Assembly: GCA_036499825.1 (NCBI GenBank) | Contig: DASYCZ010000043.1 | Location: forward strand, 1 to 64,000 | DNA length: 64,000 nt | Reading direction: 5' to 3' | From: Paradevosia sp036499825 | Lineage (GTDB): Bacteria; Pseudomonadota; Alphaproteobacteria; Rhizobiales; Devosiaceae | Part shown: in pieces, positions 8,184-16,392 of the stretch | Position numbering within the stretch: position 1 is the stretch's first letter | How the letters are laid out: the number at the start of each line of letters is the position of its first letter | The notes under the pieces: model-generated | What the model saw: only the letters and a program-made list of their open reading frames with translations | Databases searched by the model: none | Told to the model about the DNA's origin: nothing | Program-made: the position numbers and the translations under genes

Positions 8184-9740
8184 ATGCGGCGCAGTGCGTT
8201 GAACTTGATCGTCGGCCTGGGCGGGGCCGCCGCGCTTATCATGGGTGGAAGCCTCCCGGGGCTGGCGCAGGACATCGTCTCCACACCATCGACCTCAGCC
8301 AATTCCATCGTCACCCTGGCGCCGATGCCGGTGAAGGACTATCGGTTCAGCGCCCAGCGCGGGGCCGGCAGCGAAGCGATCGTTCTTGATGGCTATGTCC
8401 CGGATGCGGCCACACGGGATCGTCTTCTCGCCATGCCAAACATCGACGGCAGCCATTTGGACCTGGCTTCGGGCGAACCAAAAAACTTCGATGATGCGGT
8501 CAGTTACGGCCTTGATCTATTGAATCATCTCAGCGAGGGGCAGTTTTCCCTCGAGAGCAATGTCATGACCATCAAGGGCACGGCCAAAACCTCCGAGGAC
8601 TATGATTCCGTCAGAGCAGCTGCGGCGACGGGACGGCCGGACGGTATAGTCATGTCTCTGGCGGAAATCGTGCCACCGCCGGTGGCCACGCCGGAGGCCG
8701 GCACGTCTGACGAGACGGCCGCCCCAGCAGCCCCAGTGGTGCCCGAGGTGGGAAGTCCGGCACCAGTTGTGCCTCCCGCGCCTGAGAGCGCAGGCACTCC
8801 GCCGGCAGAAGCGACCGTTGGGGCCGCGCGGGCACCCGAGGCCGCGCCGCCCGTTGAGGCTGAAACCACAACGGCAGCGCCAACTAATCCGGCCGATCCT
8901 GCCGCCATACCGAGCGTGGAGCCGATGACGTCGCCCGAGGTGCAGGCAGCACCTGCGGCACCTGCTCATCTGCTTGCACCCGCCAGCCCGGCCTCTGCGG
9001 CGCCGGAGCAGTCACCTGTTGCCGCAGATTACGCCTTTCATGCAACCCGCAGCGATAAGGGCGTCATCGCGCTTTCGGGCGCAGTGCCTGCCGACGCTAC
9101 GAGGAGCTATTTCGGCGTTATAGCCGGTGGTGCGCCCGATGCGGGGCTAACCGTTACGCCAGGCGCCCCGGACGATTTCATCACCAGCGGCACGGCCGGC
9201 CTGAGGGCCCTCGCCCTGCTCACTGACGGCAAACTCGATTTTGCCGAGGGCAAATGGTCACTGCGGGGCAGTGCGGCGACTGGAGACGATCTGAATTTGG
9301 TCAACGCGCTGGTTTCGGCTCTGCCCAATGGCAAAGCCTGGGAGGTCAATCTCGCCGGTCCTCCGCCAAAAGAAATCTGCCGCGCCGAAGTGGCGGCCTT
9401 TTCCTCCAGCCACACTATCCTGTTCCAGTCCGGTAGCGCCAAGATGACGCCGGATTCTCTGGCATCGCTCGATGGCCTTGCGGCAACTCTGCAGAAGTGT
9501 CCCGAAGCAATCGTCCATGTCGAAGGTTATACCGATGCTGACGGTGACGAGGCTTCGAACCTTGCGCTGTCCGTCGCTCGAGCTGAGGCCGTGGTTGCGG
9601 CGCTGGCCGATAAAGGTGCCGGTGCGGACCGGCTTTATGCCATCGGCTATGGCGAAAGCCTGCCGGTTGCTTCCAATGATACCGCCGCCGGCAAACAGGC
9701 GAACCGTCGCATCGTCTTCAGCGTCGTCGACGACAAGTAA
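8184..9740 (+). CDS. OmpA-family envelope protein with duplicated BON-like modules
   Basis: Encodes 518 residues from the ATG at 8184, preceded by TGGAGTG. A signal peptide ends near A-Q at residue 29. Two related modules of about 110 residues follow, each with a D-G-Y-V-P-D-A or S-G-A-V-P-A-D-A element, an F-D-x-A/F-I-T-S-G-T element and a final G-x-x-x-T or R-G-S-A strand. They are separated by an Ala/Pro/Glu-rich linker of roughly 140 residues. The C-terminal domain is OmpA-like: I-L-F-Q-S-G-S-A-K-M near 410, then V-E-G-Y-T-D-A-D-G and S-x-x-R-A-E-A-V, ending N-R-R-I-V-F-S-V. It probably binds peptidoglycan while the modules reach the outer membrane, as in ArfA-like BON/OmpA proteins. The exact role is unknown. 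Confidence 0.8.
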   Translation: MRRSALNLIVGLGGAAALIMGGSLPGLAQDIVSTPSTSANSIVTLAPMPVKDYRFSAQRGAGSEAIVLDGYVPDAATRDRLLAMPNIDGSHLDLASGEPKNFDDAVSYGLDLLNHLSEGQFSLESNVMTIKGTAKTSEDYDSVRAAAATGRPDGIVMSLAEIVPPPVATPEAGTSDETAAPAAPVVPEVGSPAPVVPPAPESAGTPPAEATVGAARAPEAAPPVEAETTTAAPTNPADPAAIPSVEPMTSPEVQAAPAAPAHLLAPASPASAAPEQSPVAADYAFHATRSDKGVIALSGAVPADATRSYFGVIAGGAPDAGLTVTPGAPDDFITSGTAGLRALALLTDGKLDFAEGKWSLRGSAATGDDLNLVNALVSALPNGKAWEVNLAGPPPKEICRAEVAAFSSSHTILFQSGSAKMTPDSLASLDGLAATLQKCPEAIVHVEGYTDADGDEASNLALSVARAEAVVAALADKGAGADRLYAIGYGESLPVASNDTAAGKQANRRIVFSVVDDK

Positions 9741-9743
9741 GCG

Positions 9744-10679
9744 TCAACTCGCCAGCCGCCGCTGCGGCGCAAGTGAAGCGAGGAAGCCGGCAATTGCGTC
9801 GACTTCCTCGGCATGGTCGAGCAGCGCGGGAGAGCCTTGCCCGGCGATCACCAATGCTTCCGCTTCCGGCCGGCGGCGGATCATCTCGTCGAAGGTTTCG
9901 CGCCGCAGCTGATCGGTGAATTGGCTGCGAAACAGCAGCAACGGCGCTCCGGCGAGCGCGTCGAATAGCGGCCATTGCGCGACGAGCACATCGTCATGCT
10001 CGAAGCTATCGAGCATGAGCAACAATTGCGGATCAAACAGGCCGTGGGCCCGGCCGCGCCGTCCGATGAAATGTGTTCTGAGGGCCAGTTTGTCCAGCTC
10101 TCCCTCGGCGGTACCGGGATAGTCATTGGCCAGGATCTGCCGCAGCCCGGCGCGGATCGTCGCATCACCGCGCAGGGCCGCGATGTGGCGTAGATTGACG
10201 CGTAAGCGGACCAGCCCGCGCGGATCGCTGACCGGCCCGGCATCGATCAAGACGGCTCCCGCGATCAGTGACGGGCGCAGGGATGCGAGCGCCATCGTCA
10301 CCTGGCCGCCATAGCCCTGTCCGATGAAGACTGCGCGTTCGATGCCCAATGCATTGGCGAGGATCGTGAGATCGAGGGCATCAGCCGGGGAGGCGTAGTC
10401 GTGCTTGGCGCGGTCGGTAGAGCGACCGCGTCCGCGCAGATCCAGCAGTACCACGGGCCAATCAGCCGGCAGGCGGAGGCTGCACTGACGCAGGAAGGCA
10501 GAATAATCCGACATGTTGCGGTGATAGCCGGGAATGCAGACCAGTGGCGGGCGATCGCCGCCCAACCGTCCCGCAACATATACCGCCATGGCCGCATCGC
10601 CACGATCGAGTGTGAGCATGCGAGCTGGAAGGTCGGCAAAAGCCGGATGATCGGCCGGAATCCTGTCCTGTCTTGACAT
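9744..10679 (-). CDS. Alpha/beta-hydrolase fold protein lacking catalytic Ser and His
   Basis: Encodes 311 residues from the ATG at 10679, 2 nt after the transglycosylase stop; a TTG at 10685 is the alternative start. The fold is clear: V-C-I-P-G-Y near residue 50, L-D-L-R-G-R-G-R-S near 82 and a late T-D-Q-L-R-R-E-T acid-loop region. The nucleophile elbow reads G-Q-G-Y-G-G where relatives have G-x-S-x-G-G, so Ser is replaced by Gly (codon at 10314-10316). The usual G-x-G-H-A-P near the C-terminus reads G-Q-G-S-P-A, so the His also appears lost. It may be a non-catalytic binding protein. It is probably cotranscribed with the lytic transglycosylase. Confidence 0.85.
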   Translation of the reverse strand: MSRQDRIPADHPAFADLPARMLTLDRGDAAMAVYVAGRLGGDRPPLVCIPGYHRNMSDYSAFLRQCSLRLPADWPVVLLDLRGRGRSTDRAKHDYASPADALDLTILANALGIERAVFIGQGYGGQVTMALASLRPSLIAGAVLIDAGPVSDPRGLVRLRVNLRHIAALRGDATIRAGLRQILANDYPGTAEGELDKLALRTHFIGRRGRAHGLFDPQLLLMLDSFEHDDVLVAQWPLFDALAGAPLLLFRSQFTDQLRRETFDEMIRRRPEAEALVIAGQGSPALLDHAEEVDAIAGFLASLAPQRRLAS

Positions 10680-10681
10680 GA

Positions 10682-12724
10682 TCAATCCGGAATTTGGCGG
10701 ATAGCCTGAGTGATCGTCATGGTCTTGTCGCCGAGGCGTGCCCGATAGACAAGATAATTGCCCAGCACGCGCTGCACATATTTGCGGGTTTCCTCATAGG
10801 GAATCAATTCGACCCAGACCACGGGGTCGACATTGGCAGCACGCGGATCGCCATAGGCCGCAATCCATTTGCTGGCGTTGCCGCCTCCGGCATTGTAGGC
10901 GACAGCAGCAAGCGCCAACGAGCCCTCGAACCTGTTGAGCTGGGCCGCAAGGTAGTTCGAGCCCAACGTCGCATTATAGGCGGCGTCGGTGACGAGGCGG
11001 TTGGCGGAATAATCGATTCCCAGCTTGGCCGCCGTTTCCTTCGCCGTGCTCGGCATGAGCTGCATGAGCCCGCGGGCGCCTGCGCCGGAAACGGCATCGA
11101 CCTGGAAACGGCTTTCCTGGCGGGCTATCGCATAAACCGCCGCCTTGTCGATATCGGCGAGCTTTGCGCCGGCCGGTAATCCGTCTTCGGGGAAATTGAA
11201 CAGATCCATGGGGGTGCCGCGCTTTTCAGCGGCATCGGCGATCAGGATGGCGACGTTATGAGCACCGATCGACTGCGCCAGTCGCGCCGCAAGCACCATT
11301 TCACCGCTGTCGGTCAACTTGTCGGCCAGATTGCGCAACAGCGGTGAGGCCAGTGCTCCCTGACCGTTCGCCGCAAGCAATTGTACGGCCTGAACGACTT
11401 CACGCGACGCGAAGGTCATTTCGCTTTTGGTGGAGTCGGGAAGGCCGCGAATTTGCGCGCCCTTCTGCCCCAGTGTCTCACGCGCCAGGAGCCCGTAATA
11501 AATAGTGCCGTAGCCGGCCGCCTCGGTCAGCGCGGTCTTGGCGCCAGCGTGGTCGCCGAGTTGCGTCCGTGCCCTGCCGAGCCAGTAGTCCGCTTGGGTC
11601 ACCGAGTCCGGCAACGTCGCCAGCTTGCGCATCGCGACGAACTGCGCCTCGGCCGATTTTGCGTCGTTGAGAAAGCTCAACGAGATCCAGCCGGCGAGGA
11701 AATGCGCCTCGACCAGGCGACCTTCGGGGCCATGGACATAGGTTGCGGCAGCTTTGTAGGCGAGCTTGGGGTTGCCCACATTGAGCAATCCGCGGATCAG
11801 TGTCCGTCGCTCGTACCACCAGTTAGCTGCGTCCGGCAGTTCGCCCTTGGCCTTGTTGAGCCAGTCGAGCGCACTGTCATCGAGATCAGCCTCGCGCGCC
11901 TGCTGGGCCTGCGAATAGATAAAAACCGGATTGTCGCGATAGGCCGGATCGACGGCATCGAGCAGCACCTTGGCATTGTCGGCATTGCGCGACACGGCGT
12001 TGCGTGCCAACGCCAGCGACTTCTGCGCCGGGGTCAGGAACTGCATGATGCGTTCGACGCCCGGGGCGCGGTCGTTCATCATCAGATGCACGGCGCGAGC
12101 CCAATGCGCATCACGGTCAAGCAACGGACCGAGGGTGGCAAGGACTTCTGCTTCGGTGTCCTTGTCGAGGAAATCGTTTACCCAGAGGTCGCGGGCGATC
12201 GCGGTGGCTCGGTCGTGTTGCCCGGTCTGCACATAGGCTTGCGCCAGCGCAATCTGGGCCTTCAGTGTCACCGGCATCTTGCCACCCAGCACGCGGATGA
12301 CTTCAGCCGGCGGCGGAGCGAGCTTGAGCAGCGACTGTTCGATGCGAGTACGATAGAGCGAGGCCGAAGCATAGTCGGGTGCGTCAGCCTCAAAGTGCGT
12401 AATTGTGTCGTAGTCGATATCGGTGCCACCGTAATAGATGGCCGCCCATTCCACCGTGCGGCGCTCGACAGTGTTGTCGAGGCTGCGCGCTAAAGTATAG
12501 GCATCCGCATATTTCCTGGCGGTCACCAGTGCGAGGGCCTGGCGGAACGGGGGCGAACCCTGGGACGGGGTGGCCGCCGGTTGCGCCGGATTGATGGAAG
12601 CGGTCGTCATGGGATCGATACCGGCCGCGCGGGCGGGCAGGGTGGTGCCTGCCATATCGATGATCAGGGCAGCGGCAAGAACGCCTGTAAGGAGCCGGGC
12701 GCGCCCGGGTCGCGCGAAAGTCAT
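10682..12724 (-). CDS. slt: Soluble lytic murein transglycosylase (Slt70-like)
   Basis: Encodes 680 residues from the ATG at 12724, with AGGA 8 nt upstream. A signal peptide (hydrophobic stretch ending P-A-R-A-A) marks a periplasmic protein. A long alpha-superhelical region of TPR-like repeats spans about 60-500. The C-terminal SLT domain carries the catalytic Glu in A-R-Q-E-S-R-F, then G-A-R-G-L-M-Q-L-M-P-S-T-A, A-A-Y-N-A-G and E-x-I-P-Y-x-E-T-R-x-Y-V. It cleaves peptidoglycan glycan strands to 1,6-anhydromuropeptides. The degenerate hydrolase gene follows at 2 nt. The gene is divergent from dapA, another cell-wall precursor gene. Confidence 0.92.
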   Translation of the reverse strand: MTFARPGRARLLTGVLAAALIIDMAGTTLPARAAGIDPMTTASINPAQPAATPSQGSPPFRQALALVTARKYADAYTLARSLDNTVERRTVEWAAIYYGGTDIDYDTITHFEADAPDYASASLYRTRIEQSLLKLAPPPAEVIRVLGGKMPVTLKAQIALAQAYVQTGQHDRATAIARDLWVNDFLDKDTEAEVLATLGPLLDRDAHWARAVHLMMNDRAPGVERIMQFLTPAQKSLALARNAVSRNADNAKVLLDAVDPAYRDNPVFIYSQAQQAREADLDDSALDWLNKAKGELPDAANWWYERRTLIRGLLNVGNPKLAYKAAATYVHGPEGRLVEAHFLAGWISLSFLNDAKSAEAQFVAMRKLATLPDSVTQADYWLGRARTQLGDHAGAKTALTEAAGYGTIYYGLLARETLGQKGAQIRGLPDSTKSEMTFASREVVQAVQLLAANGQGALASPLLRNLADKLTDSGEMVLAARLAQSIGAHNVAILIADAAEKRGTPMDLFNFPEDGLPAGAKLADIDKAAVYAIARQESRFQVDAVSGAGARGLMQLMPSTAKETAAKLGIDYSANRLVTDAAYNATLGSNYLAAQLNRFEGSLALAAVAYNAGGGNASKWIAAYGDPRAANVDPVVWVELIPYEETRKYVQRVLGNYLVYRARLGDKTMTITQAIRQIPD

Positions 12725-12852
12725 GGTGTAGTCCTGTGGTCCGCAATACCCATCCACAAAGGCGCCCCATGCGTGGTGGTTAATTCAAAGTTACCCGGCG
12801 AGCGTGAATATTTGGTTGTCGCCGCTGGTATCAGGGGACGCCAGATACGATA

Positions 12853-12878
12853 TGCGACAGTCAACTTGTCGTGTCGCA
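12853..12878. repeat. Inverted repeat TGCGACA-N12-TGTCGCA between slt and dapA
   Basis: Perfect 7-bp arms (12853-12859 and 12872-12878) lie in the 257-nt divergent region. The spacer also contains TTGTCG, so an alternative CGACA/TGTCG pairing exists. It is a plausible operator or start-region hairpin. No T-tract follows. Confidence 0.4.
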
Positions 12879-12981
12879 CAACTGAAAGTATGGTGCCCAG
12901 CTTCAAGACTCCGCCAGACCAGGCGGCACCATTCCATCCGGCCACGGCGCAACTGTGGCAGCCAATGAGGACGATTATAAA

Positions 12982-13857
12982 ATGCTGAGAGGTTCGATTA
13001 CGGCGCTCATCACCCCCTTTGCCGATGGGGCGGTGGATGAGAAAGCCTTTTCGGCATTCGTCGACTGGCAGATCACGGAAGGTATCCATGGCCTGGTGCC
13101 GATGGGAACGACGGGTGAAAATCCTGCCGTGACCCATGACGAGCATCGTCGTGTCATCGAAATCTGTGTCGATGTTGCCAACAAGCGCGTCCCGGTGGTC
13201 GCCGGCGCTGGCTCCAATTCGACCGCCGAGGCGGTGGCACTCACGCAGTTCTCCGAAAAGATCGGTGCCGACGCCATCCTGTCGGTCGTGCCCTACTACA
13301 ATAAGCCGAACCAGGAAGGGCTGTTTCAGCATTTTTCCGCCGTGGCCAAGGCGACGTCGCTGCCGGTCGTGCTCTATTCCGTTCCTGGCCGTACTGTTGT
13401 CGATCTGACCGTCGATACCATTGCGCGGCTTCGCGAGGCGCATGACAATATCGTCGCCGTCAAGGACGCGACGTCCGACATGGCCCGCGTTACTGCCCAG
13501 CGCGCCAAGCTCGGCAATGATTTCATCCTGCTGTCGGGTGAGGACATCAGCGCTCTGGGCTTCAATGCCCATGGTGGCCATGGCTGCATTTCAGTGACGG
13601 CCAATGTCGCGCCCAAGCTGACGGCACAGTTTCAGAACGCCTGCCAGCAAGGCAACTACGCCCTGGCCCTGGAATTGCAGGACAAGCTTGCGCCGCTGCA
13701 TCGCACACTGTTCATCGAGCCCAACCCGCAGGGCCCAAAATACGCGGCCAGCCGCCTTGGGCTATGCCGTAACGAATTCCGCCTGCCGCTGGTGCCGGTC
13801 GCCAAGTCGACCGAGCAGGCAATCGATGGCGCTTTGGCGCATGCGGGGCTGATCTAG
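12982..13857 (+). CDS. dapA: 4-hydroxy-tetrahydrodipicolinate synthase
   Basis: Encodes 291 residues from the ATG at 12982 (GAGGA 10 nt upstream), giving the family-typical M-L-R-G-S-I-T-A-L start. It condenses pyruvate with aspartate semialdehyde in lysine and diaminopimelate synthesis. G-T-T-G-E near residue 45, P-Y-Y-N-K-P near 107 (active-site Tyr) and the Schiff-base Lys in V-A-V-K-D-A near 162 are present, followed by S-G-E-D. Five nucleotides separate its stop from the smpB start, an arrangement common in Alphaproteobacteria. Confidence 0.96.
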   Translation: MLRGSITALITPFADGAVDEKAFSAFVDWQITEGIHGLVPMGTTGENPAVTHDEHRRVIEICVDVANKRVPVVAGAGSNSTAEAVALTQFSEKIGADAILSVVPYYNKPNQEGLFQHFSAVAKATSLPVVLYSVPGRTVVDLTVDTIARLREAHDNIVAVKDATSDMARVTAQRAKLGNDFILLSGEDISALGFNAHGGHGCISVTANVAPKLTAQFQNACQQGNYALALELQDKLAPLHRTLFIEPNPQGPKYAASRLGLCRNEFRLPLVPVAKSTEQAIDGALAHAGLI

Positions 13858-13862
13858 CGCCG

Positions 13863-14354
13863 ATGGCACCCAAGAAAGAGGGCAAGGCGCTTATCAGCCA
13901 CGGTCAGGTGGCTGAGAACCGCCGCGCCCGGTTCGACTATGAGATCCTCGACACCATGGAGGCCGGCATTGTTTTGACCGGCACCGAGGTCAAGTCGTTG
14001 CGCACGGGCCATGCCCAGATCGCCGAAAGTTACGCCTCGCCCGAAAAGGGGGGGCTGTGGCTGATCAATGCGCATATCCCCGAATATCTGCAGGCCAACC
14101 GCTACAACCATGAGGAGCGGCGCCCGCGAAAACTGCTCGTATCGAAAAAGCAGCTGGCCAAGCTCGAGATGGAGGTCGACCGCGGCGGCAATACCATCGT
14201 GCCGTTGAAGCTGTTTTTCAACGACCGCGGCATAGCCAAGGTGCTGATCGCCCTCGCCAAGGGCAAGAAGAACTACGACAAGCGCGAAACTGAAAAGAAC
14301 CGCGACTGGAACCGCGAAAAGTCGCGGATCATGAAAGAGGGCGGGCGGGGTTAG
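13863..14354 (+). CDS. smpB: SsrA-binding protein SmpB
   Basis: Encodes 163 residues of the tmRNA partner that delivers SsrA to stalled ribosomes. V-A-E-N-R-R-A-R-F-D-Y, G-I-V-L-T-G-T-E-V-K-S-L-R and H-I-P-E-Y motifs form the OB-fold body. The basic C-terminal tail with K-G-K-K-N-Y-D-K-R and R-D-W-N-R-E is the region that mimics mRNA in the A site. It is cotranscribed with dapA. The tmRNA gene itself was not found in this window. Confidence 0.96.
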   Translation: MAPKKEGKALISHGQVAENRRARFDYEILDTMEAGIVLTGTEVKSLRTGHAQIAESYASPEKGGLWLINAHIPEYLQANRYNHEERRPRKLLVSKKQLAKLEMEVDRGGNTIVPLKLFFNDRGIAKVLIALAKGKKNYDKRETEKNRDWNREKSRIMKEGGRG

Positions 14355-14367
14355 CGGCGTCCGCTGC

Positions 14368-15009
14368 CTATGCCCCGCCAATGAAGCGGGCAGCGCGTCC
14401 CACGACGTCCTCGAACATCTCTGTGGTCAGTACGCCCGTGTTCGTATTGTAGCGGGAGCAGTGATAGCTGTCGAAAAGCCGGCGTCCTGAGCTTAGCGCG
14501 TGCTCGGCACCGTGTCCGAACGGAAAGGCCGCCCGGCGTTCACCAAGGGCCGAGAGCAGGGTGTCGTGGGCGATACGGCCGAGCGCCAGATAGGCAGTTG
14601 CGCCATTTTGGGCCGTGAGTGCCGCCGACAGGAATTGGCGACATGTGGCGATTTCCTCGCCGGTCGGCTTGTTCTGTGGCGGTACGCAGTGGACGCCGTT
14701 GATGATCAGGGCGTCGTGCAGTTGTAAGTTATCGTCGGGGCGCGCCTCGAACTCACCTGTGGCAAGCCCGAACCTCTTCAGCGTCGCATAGAGCAGGTCG
14801 CCGGCATAGTCGCCGGTAAATGGCCGGCCGGTACGGTTGGCGCCCTTGAGGCCGGGCGCCAGCCCGATGATGAGCAGGCGCGCTTGCGGATCGCCCCAGT
14901 TTGGCACCGGGTCATTGAAGTAGTCCGGATACTGCACACGGTTGGCGGCACGGAATGCGGCCAGGCGTGGACAGAGCGGGCAATCATGAGGCGGATTGAT
15001 TTCGGGCAA
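14368..15009 (-). CDS. Uracil-DNA glycosylase family protein (family 5-like)
   Basis: Encodes 213 residues. The N-terminal Cys pair C-P-L-C-P-R-L is in keeping with an iron-sulfur UDG, although the other cluster cysteines are not obvious. G-L-A-P-G near residue 49 is motif A, where family 5 enzymes lack the catalytic Asp/Asn, and H-C-S-R-Y-N-T-N-T near 181 is motif B. It would excise uracil or deaminated bases from DNA. The only plausible start is a TTG at 15009 with no clear ribosome-binding site. It lies in the same frame as the upstream NYN gene, eight codons after that gene's TGA, so coupled reinitiation or readthrough is likely. Confidence 0.87.
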   Translation of the reverse strand: MPEINPPHDCPLCPRLAAFRAANRVQYPDYFNDPVPNWGDPQARLLIIGLAPGLKGANRTGRPFTGDYAGDLLYATLKRFGLATGEFEARPDDNLQLHDALIINGVHCVPPQNKPTGEEIATCRQFLSAALTAQNGATAYLALGRIAHDTLLSALGERRAAFPFGHGAEHALSSGRRLFDSYHCSRYNTNTGVLTTEMFEDVVGRAARFIGGA

Positions 15010-15033
15010 CAGCCGGATCGTGAATGAGAGGAA

Positions 15034-15606
15034 TCAGTCCGTCTCATCCTCGACAGCCGGCGCGCTTCGGTCAACGGCTGGATTGCGACCCACCGTCTTG
15101 GCGAGATCCGCCACTTCGAGGAAGAAATCCGCCTGCCGGCGCAGATCATCCGAGATCATCGGTGTTGAGGTCGTCAAAGTCGACGCCACCGTGACGCGTT
15201 TTCCTTTGCGCTGCAGCGCCGCAACCAGGGCGGTGAAATCTCCGTCGCCGGAAAACAGCACCATGTGATCGAAATAGGACGACATTTCGAGAGCATCGAC
15301 CGTCAATTCGATGTCCATATTGCCTTTGATCTTGCGACGGCCGCTAGCATCCGTGAATTCTTTTGCCGGCTTAGTTACAACGGTGAATCCGTTATAGTCG
15401 AGCCAGTCGATCAACGGGCGAATGGAAGAGTATTCCTGGTCTTCGATCAGGGCCGTGTAGTAATAGGCGCGGAGCAGGTAAGCCTTGCTCTGGAATTCCT
15501 TCAGCAACCGGCGGTAATCAATATCCACCCCGATGGCCTTGGACGTGGCGTAAAGATTAGCGCCATCGATGAAGAGAACCACCTTCTCGCGTGGATCAAT
15601 TGCCAT
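15034..15606 (-). CDS. NYN-domain (LabA/DUF88-like) putative RNase
   Basis: Encodes 190 residues from the ATG at 15606 (AGGAG 9 nt upstream). L-F-I-D-G-A-N-L-Y near residue 10, K-G-N-M-D-I-E-L-T-V-D near 96 and F-S-G-D-G-D-F near 115 give the acidic pocket of the PIN-like NYN fold. Such proteins are metal-dependent nucleases, likely acting on RNA, with no defined substrate in Alphaproteobacteria. A short acidic tail follows the domain. The gene precedes the UDG family gene in the same frame and probably shares its transcript. Confidence 0.9.
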   Translation of the reverse strand: MAIDPREKVVLFIDGANLYATSKAIGVDIDYRRLLKEFQSKAYLLRAYYYTALIEDQEYSSIRPLIDWLDYNGFTVVTKPAKEFTDASGRRKIKGNMDIELTVDALEMSSYFDHMVLFSGDGDFTALVAALQRKGKRVTVASTLTTSTPMISDDLRRQADFFLEVADLAKTVGRNPAVDRSAPAVEDETD

Positions 15607-15917
15607 ACACAGTTCTCCTGACCGGGTTGGCCGGCCTCTCAGGCCACCCAGCATAACTATCAGCGCTTGGGCGCGCGTCTAAAGAATTCTCGCGGTTTAT
15701 CATTCTTGCCACGCTTACGATAGCGCTCATCGCACTCGCTTTATGGCTTTCCCATGACATTTGATCTTGCAGGATGTGCAAACGTTTCAATTGGACAAAG
15801 GAAGTGCGGTCTTGTGTGATATGCGACACTTGCGATCAGGTGGTGAAATGCAAACCTTGTATCTGCCGCAGTCCTCGTGTATGAGCCTCGTTCCTTCCAA
15901 ACAAGCTGGAGACGTCC
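15607..15917. other. Intergenic region between NYN gene and rpoZ
   Basis: These 311 bases hold the divergent promoters of the NYN gene and rpoZ. I see a GGCC-rich small hairpin near 15627-15642 but no gene and no RNA that I recognise. Confidence 0.5.
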
Positions 15918-16286
15918 GTGGCCCGCGTCACCGTTGAAGACTGCATCGAAAAGATCGGCAATCGCTTCGATCTCGTTCTGATGGCTGCCCATCGCGCCCG
16001 TATGATCTCCTCGGGCGCGCAGATCACCGTCAGCCGCGATAACGACAAGAACCCCGTCGTCGCGCTCCGCGAAATCGGCGATGGCGCCATTTCGCCCGAG
16101 GATCTGCGTGAGGACCTCATTCACTCGCTGCAGAAATACGTCGAAGTCGACGAGCCCGAGAAGCATGCTGCTCCGCTTATCGAAACCGGTAATGACGACG
16201 ACAGCCTGACCTTCGACACCATGAGCGAAGACGAGCTGCTTCGCGGCATCGAAAGCCTGGCCCCGCCAGAACGCCGCGACGATTGA
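15918..16286 (+). CDS. rpoZ: DNA-directed RNA polymerase omega subunit
   Basis: Encodes 122 residues from a GTG start preceded by TGGAGA. M-A-R-V-T-V-E-D-C, N-R-F-D-L-V-L-M-A-A-H-R-A-R and D-K-N-P-V-V-A-L-R-E-I are the conserved core that clamps the beta-prime C-terminus. The acidic extension after residue 70 is typical of alphaproteobacterial omega. It lies immediately before rsh, as in many proteobacteria, but a terminator at 16316-16341 separates the two. Confidence 0.97.
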   Translation: MARVTVEDCIEKIGNRFDLVLMAAHRARMISSGAQITVSRDNDKNPVVALREIGDGAISPEDLREDLIHSLQKYVEVDEPEKHAAPLIETGNDDDSLTFDTMSEDELLRGIESLAPPERRDD

Positions 16287-16315
16287 TCGTTAAGGCACTT
16301 AGCCTATAGTGAATT

Positions 16316-16341
16316 GGCGTCGGGCTTGCCCGGCGCCTTTT
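16316..16341 (+). terminator. Rho-independent terminator after rpoZ
   Basis: The 9-bp stem GGCGTCGGG/CCCGGCGCC (one G-T pair) around a CTTG loop is followed by TTTTC. It lies 30 nt after the rpoZ stop and would limit read-through into rsh. Confidence 0.8.
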
Positions 16342-16392
16342 CATTTGTTCCAACAAAGCTAAGATTAGCCGCAGAGGAGCGCGGCACCGTCC

